The position numbers and the translations under genes are program-made. The notes below the pieces were generated by a model. The model saw only the letters and a list, made by a program, of their open reading frames with translations. It had not been told where the DNA came from and made no database searches. Below are positions 34,951 through 43,834 of a DNA stretch of 64,000 nt, piece after piece; the stretch's first letter is position 1, and every line of letters begins with the position of its first letter. This DNA comes from Arthrobacter_E sp044748305 (GTDB lineage Bacteria > Actinomycetota > Actinomycetes > Actinomycetales > Micrococcaceae): NCBI RefSeq assembly GCF_044748305.1, contig NZ_JBIVFT010000013.1, positions 1-64,000 on the forward strand, given 5' to 3'.

Positions 34951-37794
34951 ATGCCCGAGAATGACGAATCCTTGTCGCCCGCCGAGAAGTACCAGGCGGC
35001 CAAGGAGAGGAACCGGGAGGGCAAGACCATGCTGGCAGCCTTCCGGCAGAGCCAGACCTTCGAGTTGGACCCATTCCAGGTGGAGGCCTGCCGCGCGCTG
35101 GAGTCCGGGCGTGGCGTCCTGCTCGCCGCTCCCACCGGCGCAGGCAAGACGATTCTGGGCGAGTTCGCAGTGTTCTCGGCCCTCGAGCGCGGCCAGAAGG
35201 CGTTCTACACGACGCCCATCAAGGCCCTCAGCAACCAGAAGTTCGCCGAACTGGGAGAGAAATACGGCTCTTCCAATGTCGGTCTCCTCACGGGCGACAC
35301 CAGCATCAATCCTCATGCGCCCGTGGTCGTCATGACCACCGAGGTGCTGCGCAACATGCTCTACGCCGGTTCCGACGCCTTGCAGGATCTCGGCTACGTG
35401 GTCATGGACGAGGTGCACTACCTGGCGGACCGTTTCAGGGGAGCCGTCTGGGAAGAGGTCATCATCCACCTCCCTCGTTCGGTACGGTTGGTGTCCTTGA
35501 GCGCCACCGTCTCCAACGCCGAGGAATTCGGCGCCTGGCTCTCCACCGTCCGCGGCGACACCGCCGTCGTCGTCTCCGAGCACCGTCCCGTTCCGCTGTG
35601 GCAGCACGTGATGGCGGGGCGGCAGGTGCTCGACCTGTTCGCGGGGGAGCGCAGCGACGCCGGACCCGAGGAAGATCGCGACTCGCCCTCCACCGAGGTC
35701 AACCCCGAACTCCTCAAGATGGCCCGTACGAACAGTCCTCGGGGCCCCCACTCCGTCCGTTCGCGCCGCCGTCGCGACCGGGCGCAGGGCGGGCGCCCGG
35801 AGAGCCGTCCCGCCCCAGGGATGCAGCGCGTCTCCCGCCCTGCCATGGTGCGCAGCCTGGAGTCGGCGCAGCTTTTGCCCGCCATCGTCTTCATCTTCTC
35901 CCGGGCGGCCTGTGATGCGGCGGTCCAGCAGTGCGCGGCTGCCGACCTCTGGCTCACCAGCGAACGCGAACGCAGGATCATCGCGTCACGGGTCGATGAG
36001 GCGAGTCGCGACATCCCCGGTGAAGACCTGGACGTCCTGGGCTTCTGGGCCTGGCGCGACGGTCTGATCCGGGGGATCGCCTCGCATCATGCCGGGTTGC
36101 TTCCCACCTTCAAGGAAACGGTCGAAAAGCTCTTCGCAGAAGGCCTGATCCGCGTGGTGTTCGCCACTGAAACCCTGGCATTGGGCGTGAACATGCCCGC
36201 CCGGTCCGTGGTGCTCGAAAAGCTCGACAAGTTCAACGGTGAGGGCCGGGTGAACATCACGGCGGGCGAGTACACCCAGCTGACCGGCCGCGCCGGCCGC
36301 CGCGGCATCGACGTCGAGGGCCACGCCGTGGTGCTGTGGCACGAGGGCATGGACCCGGCGGCGGTGGCCGGGCTGGCCAGCAAGCGGACCTATCCGCTCA
36401 ACTCCAGTTTCCGGCCCGGGTACAACATGTCGATCAACCTGCTGGCTCAGTTCGGCCGGCAGCGTTCACGGGAGATCCTCGAGTCCTCCTTCGCACAGTT
36501 CCAGGCCGACCGTTCCGTGGTCGAGCTGGCGCGGCAGGTCCGCAGCAGGGAGGAATCCCTCGCCGGCTATGCGGAGGCCATGGCCTGCCATCTGGGGGAC
36601 TTCGAGGAGTACGCCCGGATGCGCAAACAGCTTTCGGACCTCGAAGGCCGGGCCGCCAAAGAGAATCGGAAGGCCGCACGCGGCTGGATGGTGTCCTCGC
36701 TGAGCCGTCTGATGCCGGGGGACGTCATCCACCTGGACAGTGAGCGGGTGCAGGGCTTCGCCGTCGTGCTCAATGCGGACGGACACGCTCATGAACCGCG
36801 CCCCGCGGTGCTGACGAACGATCACCAGCTGCGCAGGATCGGGCTGGCGGACCTGGAAGGGCCGATCGAGCCGCTGTTCCATGTCAAGATCGGCAAGAGC
36901 TTCAATGCGAAGACGCCCAAGGACCGCAGGGCACTGGCGTCGGCGATGCGGCATGAGCTCCACAAGCGCGGCTTCCTGGATGGGCGTGCGACACCGGGCA
37001 ACGACTCTCGAAACGGCCGGCGCACGGCGCCGGGCCGAAGGGACGCCGACGCCAGGATCACCGAACTGCGCAAGCAGATGGGCGCCCACCCCTGTCACGG
37101 TTGTCACGACCGGGAGAATCACGCCCGGTGGGGAGAACGGTGGTGGCAACTGCGTGAGGAGACCGACGGCCTCCTCACACGCATCCAGACACGGACCAAC
37201 ACGATCGCCAAGACCTTCGACAGACTCTGCGGCCTTCTCGGTGAGTTCGGTTACCTGGAGGAGGGTGGCGGGCGGCTCCAGATCACGTCCGCAGGCCGGA
37301 GCCTGCGCCGGATCTATGGTGAGCGCGATCTGCTGATCTCCCAGGCGCTGCGTGAAGGCGCGTTCAGCGACCTGGACGCTTCCGAAATGGCCGCCTTTGC
37401 GAGCGTGCTGGTCTTCCAGTCCAAGCGCGACGACGGCGGCGTCCCGCCCCGTATGCCCACCATCTCCCTGGAGACGGCAGTGGAGACGGTGGTCAAGGAG
37501 TGGGAACGGCTTTCCGAAGCGGAAGGCCGGCACCGCCTGCCCATCACGGCCGAGCCTGAGCTTCAGCTCATCTGGCCGATGTACAAGTGGGCCAAGGGCA
37601 AGCGGCTGCAGGAGGTGCTGTCCGGCAGCGAGATGGCGGCGGGCGATTTTGTGCGCTGGGTCCGGCAGGTCATCGATCTGCTCGACCAGCTGGCGTCCGT
37701 ACCGGACCTTGACCCTAGGGTGAAGCGGATCTGCCGCGAAGCGATCGAGCGGATCCGGCGTGGCGTGGCGGCGTACACGCCATTGGCCGACTGA
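34951..37794 (+). CDS. helY: DEAD/DEAH-box RNA helicase, HelY/Ski2-like
   Basis: Product of 947 aa. Helicase motifs: Q-motif-like FQVEACRALESG, Walker A APTGAGKT, motif Ib TPIKALSNQK, DEVH (motif II), SATVSN (motif III), and the second RecA domain with GLLPTFKETVEKLF, FATETLALGVNMPARSV and TGRAGRRG. The C-terminal ~450 residues match the rRNA-processing arch and DSHCT-like part of Ski2/Mtr4 proteins. Actinobacterial HelY is a putative RNA helicase; its substrate is not known from the sequence. The Arg-rich insertion at ~265-290 looks disordered. The hairpin after tatC separates it from the Tat genes. Confidence 0.9.
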   Translation: MPENDESLSPAEKYQAAKERNREGKTMLAAFRQSQTFELDPFQVEACRALESGRGVLLAAPTGAGKTILGEFAVFSALERGQKAFYTTPIKALSNQKFAELGEKYGSSNVGLLTGDTSINPHAPVVVMTTEVLRNMLYAGSDALQDLGYVVMDEVHYLADRFRGAVWEEVIIHLPRSVRLVSLSATVSNAEEFGAWLSTVRGDTAVVVSEHRPVPLWQHVMAGRQVLDLFAGERSDAGPEEDRDSPSTEVNPELLKMARTNSPRGPHSVRSRRRRDRAQGGRPESRPAPGMQRVSRPAMVRSLESAQLLPAIVFIFSRAACDAAVQQCAAADLWLTSERERRIIASRVDEASRDIPGEDLDVLGFWAWRDGLIRGIASHHAGLLPTFKETVEKLFAEGLIRVVFATETLALGVNMPARSVVLEKLDKFNGEGRVNITAGEYTQLTGRAGRRGIDVEGHAVVLWHEGMDPAAVAGLASKRTYPLNSSFRPGYNMSINLLAQFGRQRSREILESSFAQFQADRSVVELARQVRSREESLAGYAEAMACHLGDFEEYARMRKQLSDLEGRAAKENRKAARGWMVSSLSRLMPGDVIHLDSERVQGFAVVLNADGHAHEPRPAVLTNDHQLRRIGLADLEGPIEPLFHVKIGKSFNAKTPKDRRALASAMRHELHKRGFLDGRATPGNDSRNGRRTAPGRRDADARITELRKQMGAHPCHGCHDRENHARWGERWWQLREETDGLLTRIQTRTNTIAKTFDRLCGLLGEFGYLEEGGGRLQITSAGRSLRRIYGERDLLISQALREGAFSDLDASEMAAFASVLVFQSKRDDGGVPPRMPTISLETAVETVVKEWERLSEAEGRHRLPITAEPELQLIWPMYKWAKGKRLQEVLSGSEMAAGDFVRWVRQVIDLLDQLASVPDLDPRVKRICREAIERIRRGVAAYTPLAD

Positions 37795-37834
37795 ATTCAA
37801 TGGGAATGAACGAGACGAGGAGTTGAGGCAGCGA

Positions 37835-39478
37835 ATGGGCCAGGGAGAACGGCAGAGCGGCGGCTTGCGGCTCTATGTGAACGGAAGCGTCTACTCCGCG
37901 GCGGATCCTTTCGCCACGGCGATGCTGGTGGACGGCGGGACGGTGGCGTGGATCGGCTCGGAAGAGGCGGCCAGGTCGCTGAAGGACGACCGTATGGAGC
38001 TCGTCGACCTCCGCGGCGCCCTGGTCACCCCCGGTTTCGTAGACTCCCATGCCCATCTGACCGAGACAGGGCAGGCCTTGTCCTCCTTGGATCTCTCCGC
38101 CGTCCGCCACCGAGGCGAACTGCTTGACCTGGTGGCCGGCTTCGCTGCGGGACTGGGAGAACAGGAAGCCCTCTTCGGGCATTCCTGGGATGAGACGCTC
38201 TGGTCGGACCCTGAGCTGCCCCGGCAGGAGGAACTGGACCGCGCGGCGGGTGGCCGTCCGGTGTATCTCTCCCGGATCGATGTGCACTCTGCACTGGTGA
38301 ACGGTGCTTCCGTCGCCCTGACCGATGGCCTGGACGGGCTGCGGGGGTACACCGGCGGTTCCTTGGTCAGCCTCGAAGCCCACGCGCTGCTGCGCACCCG
38401 CGTGCGGGAGTTCACTCCGCAGCAGAGGGCCGCATTCCAGGAGGCGGCCCTCCGGGAAGCCGCCTCTCAGGGTCACGTCGCGGTGACTGAGATGTCCGGT
38501 CCGGCGATCGCCGGTGTCGCTGATCTGCGCTCTGCCGTCGCCTGGAACGACCGGCCCGGTTCGGCTCCCCGGGTTCTGCCCTACTGGGGAGAGGCCGTCA
38601 GCGACATCGACGAGGGGCGGGCCCTCCTGGAGCGGCTCGGAGTCCCGGTCCTGGGCCTCGCCGGAGACCTGAACATCGACGGCTCGCTCGGTTCCCGCAC
38701 GGCCCTGCTCCGCGAGGACTACAGCGACGCACCCGGCGAGCGTGGTGCACGCTATCTCGACGCCGGGACGGCGGCGCGCCATCTGAATGTCTGCGCGGAG
38801 CTGGGACTACAGGGTGGTTTCCATGTGATCGGTGACGGAGGCATGGACGTGGCAGTGGAGGCACTACGGCTCAGTGCGTCTGAGCTCGGTGAATCCGCGG
38901 TGCGCCGCGCCGGCCACCGGCTGGAGCACGCGGAGATGATCGACGAAGGACATATCGAAGCGCTGATCCGGCACTCCGTGACGATCAGCGCCCAGCCTGC
39001 TTTCGACGCCGCCTGGGGAGGCCCGTCCGGCATGTACGCACGGCGACTGGGGGAGCGGGAGCAGCGGATGAATCCGTTCGCGACCTTGTTCCGGGAGGGC
39101 ATTCCGCTCGCCTTCGGCAGCGACGCACCGGTGACCCCGTTCCGTCCCTGGGAAAGCATCAGGGCATGCCTGGAGCACCACGCGCCCGAGCAGAGGATCT
39201 CGGCCCGGGCGGCTTTCATCGGGCATACCCGGGCCGGCTGGCGGGCCGTTCGCGACACGAACCCGCTGAACGGACAGCTGGTCCCCGGGGCACCGGCCAA
39301 CTACGCCGTCTGGGAGGTCGAGGAGCTCATGGTCCAGGTGGCCGACGAGCGCGTCGCCTCCTGGAGCACGGACCCACGGGCCCGCACGCCCATGCTCCCG
39401 GCGCTCGACGGCACGCAGCCGCGCTGCCTGCAGACAGTGGCCGACGGCCAGGAGCTGTTCCGGGCCGAAGGACTCTGA
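37835..39478 (+). CDS. Amidohydrolase family protein (YtcJ-like)
   Basis: Product of 547 aa. It is a metal-dependent hydrolase with a TIM-barrel and a small composite beta domain. LRGALVTPGFVDSHAHLTETG supplies the first metal ligands (HxH), VIGDGGMDVAVEAL, RLEHAEMIDEGH and PLAFGSDAPVTPFRPWESI give the later His/His/Asp ligands. This matches the YtcJ/ExsA-like group, often annotated as N-substituted formamide deformylase-like. The true substrate is unknown. ATG 37835 is chosen for the family's usual start. Confidence 0.85.
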   Translation: MGQGERQSGGLRLYVNGSVYSAADPFATAMLVDGGTVAWIGSEEAARSLKDDRMELVDLRGALVTPGFVDSHAHLTETGQALSSLDLSAVRHRGELLDLVAGFAAGLGEQEALFGHSWDETLWSDPELPRQEELDRAAGGRPVYLSRIDVHSALVNGASVALTDGLDGLRGYTGGSLVSLEAHALLRTRVREFTPQQRAAFQEAALREAASQGHVAVTEMSGPAIAGVADLRSAVAWNDRPGSAPRVLPYWGEAVSDIDEGRALLERLGVPVLGLAGDLNIDGSLGSRTALLREDYSDAPGERGARYLDAGTAARHLNVCAELGLQGGFHVIGDGGMDVAVEALRLSASELGESAVRRAGHRLEHAEMIDEGHIEALIRHSVTISAQPAFDAAWGGPSGMYARRLGEREQRMNPFATLFREGIPLAFGSDAPVTPFRPWESIRACLEHHAPEQRISARAAFIGHTRAGWRAVRDTNPLNGQLVPGAPANYAVWEVEELMVQVADERVASWSTDPRARTPMLPALDGTQPRCLQTVADGQELFRAEGL

Positions 39479-39557
39479 AAGAAATCCTGGATTCCTCCTG
39501 GGAGCGACCCATCGAGCTGAACTGGGACGAAGCATGTCGGCCCAGTTCGGGCCGGGG

Positions 39558-39585
39558 TTGACACTCATTCCGTGCCCCGTAGAGT
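39558..39585 (+). promoter_or_regulatory. Sigma-70-type promoter reading into the non-coding interval
   Basis: A perfect -35 TTGACA (39558-39563) is followed after 16 bases by TAGAGT (39580-39585); TAGAAT at 39585-39590 is an alternative -10. Transcription would begin near 39592, more than 400 bases before the next gene. Confidence 0.6.
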
Positions 39586-39785
39586 AGAATTCCAACGGGC
39601 GGTTTCGGAATCTCCGGAGCCTCCCAAGCCTCATCGTGGGGGCGTGCAGAGACCTGAGGGTCCGCGCAGATCCCGATGACGATGATGGCACGTCAGGGCG
39701 GGCCTGGCGGTTGCAGAAAACAGTTTCAGCGGATCCATGTGTGCCGACTGCAACTGGTCCTGTGCCGCCGGGCCCGTTCGCTTGT

Positions 39786-39849
39786 ACCCCTGCTGGGAGA
39801 TGTTATGCCCCTGCCGGGGAGGTGTTGTGCCCCTACTGGGGGTGCTGGG
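39786..39849 (+). repeat. Three tandem ~22-base units, each a small C4/G3-5 hairpin
   Basis: Units begin at about 39786, 39807 and 39829. Each contains CCCC, four bases (TGCT, TGCC, TACT) and GGG or more, then a GAGGTGTT-like spacer. Each unit could fold as a tetraloop hairpin, giving three hairpins in a row in the transcript from 39592. Confidence 0.55.
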
Positions 39850-39944
39850 CAGGGGCGGCGGCCGTGGACCTCGTGCGGTGATCCAGCGCCCTTGTGAGCG
39901 AAGCGGATGGTACCGCGTGGGGCCGGAGGTGGTGTCTCCTGACC

Positions 39945-39950
39945 TATAAT
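39945..39950 (+). promoter_or_regulatory. TATAAT -10 element before the glycosyltransferase gene
   Basis: Consensus TATAAT; no good -35 is seen at 17 bases. A start near 39957 would exclude the ATG at 39949, supporting GTG 40021 as the true start, with a ~64-base leader. Confidence 0.5.
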
Positions 39951-40020
39951 GGGGAGTTGCGCCCCACTAGAAGACCTGAAAGGGACCGGGCGTCCCCAGC
40001 CGTCCCGAGAAGAACGGAAA

Positions 40021-40764
40021 GTGCCTTTGCGCGTCCTGACCATCATCCCCACCTTCAACGAGCTTGAGTCCCTGCCGAAAACCCTCGGCCGCGTCCGCGC
40101 CGCGGTGCCGGCCACGGACATCCTGGTGGTGGACGACAACAGCCCCGACGGAACGGGGCAGCTGGCGGACCGGATCGCAGCGGAAGACCCGCAGGTCAAG
40201 GTGCTGCACCGGAAGGGCAAAGAAGGGCTCGGCGCCGCCTACATCGCAGGCTTCAAATGGGGGCTGGGAGAGGGCTACGACGTCCTCGTCGAGCTTGATG
40301 CCGACGGTTCCCACCAGCCCGAAGAGCTCCCGCTGCTGCTGCAGGCCATCGAGGACGGCGCGGACTTGGCGATCGGTTCGCGATGGGTTCCCGGCGGCAG
40401 TGTGGTGAACTGGCCGGCGCACCGCCAGCTGATCTCGCGTTGCGGTTCCTTCTACGCCCGCACCATGCTGGGCCTGCCCGTGAAGGATCTCACCGGTGGC
40501 TTCAATGCCTTCCGGGCCTCCACGCTCCAGACCATCGATCTCGACCTCGTCGAGTCGAAGGGCTACGGTTTCCAGGTGGATCTGAAGTGGCGCACCGCAA
40601 AGGCGGGTCTCGCCATCAAGGAGGTGCCCATCAAGTTCGTCGAGCGCGAGTTCGGCACCTCGAAGATGAGCGGCAACATCGTGGTCGAAGCGATGATCAA
40701 CGTGACCAAGTGGGGCATCACTTCCCGGTGGGCGGCGTTGCGCGGACAGCAGGACAAGCACTGA
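40021..40764 (+). CDS. Polyprenol-phosphate mannosyltransferase (DPM1-like)
   Basis: Product of 247 aa, a family 2 glycosyltransferase. It most likely transfers mannose from GDP-mannose to polyprenyl phosphate, making the donor for membrane mannosylation. Motifs: LTIIPTFNELESLPKTL, VVDDNSPDGTG, GSRWVPGGSVVNWP and DLTGGFNAFRAS, followed by GYGFQVDLKWR. It lacks the acyltransferase half found in mycobacterial Ppm1 and has no C-terminal membrane domain. GTG 40021 is preferred over an ATG at 39949 because AGAACGGAAA lies directly upstream and the family alignment starts here. Confidence 0.88.
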   Translation: MPLRVLTIIPTFNELESLPKTLGRVRAAVPATDILVVDDNSPDGTGQLADRIAAEDPQVKVLHRKGKEGLGAAYIAGFKWGLGEGYDVLVELDADGSHQPEELPLLLQAIEDGADLAIGSRWVPGGSVVNWPAHRQLISRCGSFYARTMLGLPVKDLTGGFNAFRASTLQTIDLDLVESKGYGFQVDLKWRTAKAGLAIKEVPIKFVEREFGTSKMSGNIVVEAMINVTKWGITSRWAALRGQQDKH

Positions 40765-40783
40765 GACGTCGGCGGAATCACGC

Positions 40784-40837
40784 CCGAATGCCGTGAGGGC
40801 CGGAACCTCTTCAGGTTCCGGCCCTCACGGCATTCGG
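40784..40837. terminator. 25-bp perfect bidirectional terminator
   Basis: Arms 40784-40808 and 40813-40837 are perfectly complementary around a CTTC loop. It lies between the convergent glycosyltransferase gene and rbpA and probably ends both transcripts. Confidence 0.85.
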
Positions 40838-40851
40838 CGTTCTCCGGTGAT

Positions 40852-41196
40852 TCAGCTGGCGCGGGCGCCCCGGCGCTCACGCAGGATCTTCAGGCGATCC
40901 TCGAGGATCTGCTCCAGTTCCGGAACGGAACGGCGTTCCAGCAGCATGTCCCAGTGGGTACGGGCCGCCTTCTCATTGCCGTCCACGGGCTTCTCGCCAT
41001 CCACCAGGATGGCTTCCTTGCCGGTCTTGGAGGTCCAGACCGGGGGAATCTCCGCCTCTGCGGCGAAGGTCACGAAGACCTGCTCGCCGTCTGCGCAACG
41101 GTACTCGACCCGCTGGCGGGGGGCCGGCTCGACGCCGGATTCGCTCTCCATGCTCTGTGCGCCAAGGCGCATGCCACGAAGGCTGCGATCGCTCAT
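40852..41196 (-). CDS. rbpA: RNA polymerase-binding protein RbpA
   Basis: Product of 114 aa. RbpA binds RNA polymerase with the principal sigma factor and promotes open-complex formation in actinobacteria. The N-terminal MSDRSLRGMRLGAQSMESE tail, the central core (RVEYRCADGEQVFVTFAAEAEIPPVW), the basic linker and the C-terminal sigma-interacting helix (HWDMLLERRSVPELEQILEDRL) are all present. The core has a single Cys, so it is the non-zinc or reduced-zinc form. The start at 41196 fits the family N-terminus; the frame is open further upstream but without homology. Confidence 0.95.
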   Translation of the reverse strand: MSDRSLRGMRLGAQSMESESGVEPAPRQRVEYRCADGEQVFVTFAAEAEIPPVWTSKTGKEAILVDGEKPVDGNEKAARTHWDMLLERRSVPELEQILEDRLKILRERRGARAS

Positions 41197-41322
41197 ATTC
41201 TCTCCCTCACTCGCCCCGACTGTGGCACCAGGCCACATCTGCCCTGTGCAACGCACTGCCGGCCCTGCTTGTTCCCGGGCCTGGGCATAACCACACCATT
41301 TTAGGCCATGATCGGCCTGGGA

Positions 41323-41365
41323 CGGGAATGGGGCGGAGGAACCGTGTTCCTCCGCCCCATTCCCG
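41323..41365 (-). terminator. 20-bp perfect hairpin after the SPFH gene
   Basis: Arms 41323-41342 and 41346-41365 pair perfectly around a CGT loop. It lies 25 bases beyond the SPFH stop on the minus strand and upstream of rbpA. Confidence 0.8.
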
Positions 41366-41390
41366 CGGTGACTATCGGCGGGAGCAACGG

Positions 41391-42317
41391 TCAGTGTCGC
41401 GGCGCCCCGCCGTCGTCCGGCTTGATCTCCGGTGCGATGTTGCCGAGGACGCCACCGATGCCCTTGAGTGCTTCCCCGACCTCGCTGGGAATGATCCACA
41501 GCTTGTTCGAGCTGCCCTCGGCGAGCTTCGGCAGCGTCTGCAGGTACTGGTAGGCCAGCAGCTTCTGGTCCGGCTGTCCGGCGTGGATGGCGTCGAAGAC
41601 CTTCTGAATGGCCTGCGCTTCGCCGTCTGCACGCAGGATCGCCGCCTTGGCGTCGCCCTCGGCCTGGAGGATCGCGGCCTGCCGTTCACCTTCGGCCGTG
41701 AGGATCTGGGACTGCTTGGTGCCCTCGGCGGTGAGGATGGCTGCTCGGCGGTCACGCTCGGCGCGCATCTGCTTCTCCATGGAATCCTGGATGGACAGGG
41801 GCGGGTCGATGGCCTTGAGCTCAACCCGGGAGACCCGGATGCCCCAGCGACCGGTGGCCTCATCCAGCACGCCGCGCAGCTGGCCGTTGATCTGGTCACG
41901 GCTGGTCAGAGCCTGTTCCAGGTTGAGGCCGCCGACGACGTTACGCAGTGTCGTGGTGGTGAGCTGCTCCACGGCCTGGATGTAGTTGGCGATCTCGTAG
42001 GTGGCCGCCCGGGCGTCGGTGACCTGGAAGTACACCACGGTGTCGATCGAGACCACGAGGTTGTCCTCGGTGATCACCGGCTGCGGCGGGAAGGACACGA
42101 CCTGCTCGCGGAGGTCCAGCAGGGGGAGAAGGCGGTCGACGAACGGGATCAGGATCGTCAGGCCCGGGTTGAGGGTGCGCTGGTACTTGCCCAGGCGCTC
42201 CACCACGCCGGCCCTGGCCTGCGGCACGATACGGACCGAGCGGACGAGCACGATGAGAACGAAGATGATCAGAATGATCAAGAGGACCGAGAGGACAACT
42301 GGTAGAGGATTGAACAT
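41391..42317 (-). CDS. SPFH/band-7 (stomatin-like) membrane protein
   Basis: Product of 308 aa. An N-terminal membrane anchor (LPVVLSVLLIILIIFVLIVLVRSV) is followed by the SPFH domain (VPQARAGVVERLGKYQRTLNPGLTILIPFVDRLLPLLDLREQVV) and a long Ala/Glu/Gln coiled coil (~175-245). Stomatin-like proteins form oligomers in membrane microdomains and often pair with NfeD, as here. It lies 54 bases downstream of the nfeD-like gene on the same strand. Confidence 0.92.
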   Translation of the reverse strand: MFNPLPVVLSVLLIILIIFVLIVLVRSVRIVPQARAGVVERLGKYQRTLNPGLTILIPFVDRLLPLLDLREQVVSFPPQPVITEDNLVVSIDTVVYFQVTDARAATYEIANYIQAVEQLTTTTLRNVVGGLNLEQALTSRDQINGQLRGVLDEATGRWGIRVSRVELKAIDPPLSIQDSMEKQMRAERDRRAAILTAEGTKQSQILTAEGERQAAILQAEGDAKAAILRADGEAQAIQKVFDAIHAGQPDQKLLAYQYLQTLPKLAEGSSNKLWIIPSEVGEALKGIGGVLGNIAPEIKPDDGGAPRH

Positions 42318-42371
42318 CGGGTGCCTTTCCTGCTGTGGTTGGACACGGCCACCGAAGCGGCCAGGACGCGA

Positions 42372-42836
42372 TCAGGGTGTTTCCAAGCCGTCCGGCTCCG
42401 GGGCGCCGACGACGGCGTGTGCGCCGTCGATCCGTGCGACCTGGACCGTGAGCCCCGGGGCGAAGACACCGTCGGCGCTGCGTGCGCTCCAGACATCTCC
42501 ACCGATCTTGACGAGGCCACCCAGCGGGGTGACCTCTTCCAGCACGAGTGCGGACTCGCCGATCAGCCGGTCCACATTGCTCAGGGAGTCCCGTGGTCCC
42601 TTGCGCAGATGACGCAGCGCCACGGGGCGGACGAAGAAGATCATCAGGAGGGAGGCCAGGCAGAATACGATGACTTGCAGCCAGAAAGGTGCTCCTGCCA
42701 GCGCCGCGAACAGCGTGATGAGCGATGCCCCGGACATCATGAGGAAGATCAGATCGAGGCTGAGCAGCTCGATGACGGCGAAGACGAGCAGCGTCACGAG
42801 CCAGAGAGCCCAGAGATTGTCCAGCAGCCAGGCCAT
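42372..42836 (-). CDS. NfeD family membrane protein
   Basis: Product of 154 aa. Three hydrophobic segments (LWALWLVTLLVFAVIEL, FLMMSGASLITLFAALAG, LQVIVFCLASLLMIFFV) precede a C-terminal OB-fold domain (LIGESALVLEEVTPLGGLVKIGGDVWSARSADG), the short form of NfeD without a protease domain. It partners the downstream SPFH protein. The start ATG at 42836 excludes 11 poorly supported upstream codons. Confidence 0.9.
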   Translation of the reverse strand: MAWLLDNLWALWLVTLLVFAVIELLSLDLIFLMMSGASLITLFAALAGAPFWLQVIVFCLASLLMIFFVRPVALRHLRKGPRDSLSNVDRLIGESALVLEEVTPLGGLVKIGGDVWSARSADGVFAPGLTVQVARIDGAHAVVGAPEPDGLETP

Positions 42837-42952
42837 GTTCGACCCCCTCCTGTGGGGTTCCGCGACCACTGTTGCGGCGACCGACTCCCCACGATCGTTT
42901 TACTCATCCTAGTCATAGCGGTCCACCGTCATGCCCAGGACGGTATAACGCT

Positions 42953-43834
42953 TCAGTCCCGTTCTGTGCGGAGAGAACGAGGCCGGAAAAGAGAAATGGT
43001 GAAGGATGCCGTGACGGGAAGCACGGAGAGGGCCTCGTCATCACCGGATCCAGGCTCTTCGACGGTGTCGTGGTGTCCGGCCGGGCCCATCCGGGCCACC
43101 GCCGCGATCGCTGCGGGGCTCAGCCGCATCACGAAGGAGAGCTCCTGGCGGTCTTCAAGGCTGAAGAATGGATCCATGGCCTGGTCGAGACGGTCCAGCT
43201 TGCCCTCTTCGATGTCCAGCAGGCCGCTGGAATCCGCGATCTCGCGCAGATGGGACGGCTGTGGCGTGACGACCAGCAGCACGCCGTCAGCTGCGAGCAC
43301 CCGATGGAACTCGGCCGGATTGCGCGGTGCGAAAACCACTGTCACGGCGTCGATACTGCTGCTCCGGAGCGGAAACTCCTTCCAGACGTCCCATACGAAG
43401 ACCGCCGCCTCGGGATTAAGCCTCGCAGCCCGTCGCAGGGCGAACTTGGAGATGTCGAATGCGACGGCGGCCGGCGCGGAGCCGTCCTCTGAGAGCGCGT
43501 CGAGGAGGTGGTGCAGGTAGTAGCCGGTGCCGGCGCCTGCGTCGAGCAGAGCGGTCTCCGTCCGCGGCGTCCGGAGCCGGGAGGCGAGCTGGGCCGCCAT
43601 GGCGTCGGCGAGCGGCGCGTAGTGGCCCGCTTCCAGGAAGGCGCTCCGCGCCGTGGCCATGGCCGCCGAATCGGCCGTGAAGCCGGTGCCTTTCCCGGTC
43701 AGGAAGTTGAAATAACCCTGCCGGGCGGCGTCGAAGCTGTGACCCCGAGGGCATTGCAAGCGCCCCACGAGGCCGGGCAGGAAGGCCTCGGCGCAGTGAG
43801 GGCAGCGCAGCCGGGAACGCACCGCATCCCTCAT
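42953..43834 (-). CDS. rRNA guanine-N1 methyltransferase (RlmA-type)
   Basis: Product of 293 aa. An N-terminal zinc finger (LRCPHC...LQCPRGHSFD) precedes GYFNFL, then a SAM-binding Rossmann core with ALLDAGAGTGYYLHHLLDAL and a late VVFAPRNPAEFHRVLAADG. This order is that of RlmA/TlrB-type enzymes, which methylate a guanine of 23S rRNA helix 35 (G745 or G748 in E. coli numbering). TlrB confers macrolide resistance, so some effect on drug binding is possible. ATG 43834 overlaps the peptide deformylase end by four bases. Confidence 0.87.
   Translation of the reverse strand: MRDAVRSRLRCPHCAEAFLPGLVGRLQCPRGHSFDAARQGYFNFLTGKGTGFTADSAAMATARSAFLEAGHYAPLADAMAAQLASRLRTPRTETALLDAGAGTGYYLHHLLDALSEDGSAPAAVAFDISKFALRRAARLNPEAAVFVWDVWKEFPLRSSSIDAVTVVFAPRNPAEFHRVLAADGVLLVVTPQPSHLREIADSSGLLDIEEGKLDRLDQAMDPFFSLEDRQELSFVMRLSPAAIAAVARMGPAGHHDTVEEPGSGDDEALSVLPVTASFTISLFRPRSLRTERD

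Larger units (their letters stand above)
39479..40020 (+). other. Non-coding interval with a promoter and possible structured RNA
   Basis: 542 bases between the amidohydrolase and glycosyltransferase genes. The few open frames have no ribosome site and no protein-like composition (Cys/Pro/Gly-rich). A strong TTGACA promoter points into it at 39558. Three successive short hairpins lie at 39786-39849, and a TATAAT box lies near its end (39945-39950). It is best explained as an untranslated leader or an independent small RNA. I could not match it to a known RNA family. Confidence 0.45.

Noticed and set aside
39786..39849. CRISPR-like repeat array
   Set aside because: Units are only ~22 bases, directly adjacent without spacers, imperfect and without cas genes.
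39636..39949. Small Cys-rich open frames in the non-coding interval
   Set aside because: Three overlapping frames exist in different phases, none with a ribosome site or conserved-looking composition; the hairpin repeat explains the pattern better.
39949..40020. Upstream ATG extension of the mannosyltransferase
   Set aside because: The ATG lies within the TATAAT box and before the predicted transcription start.
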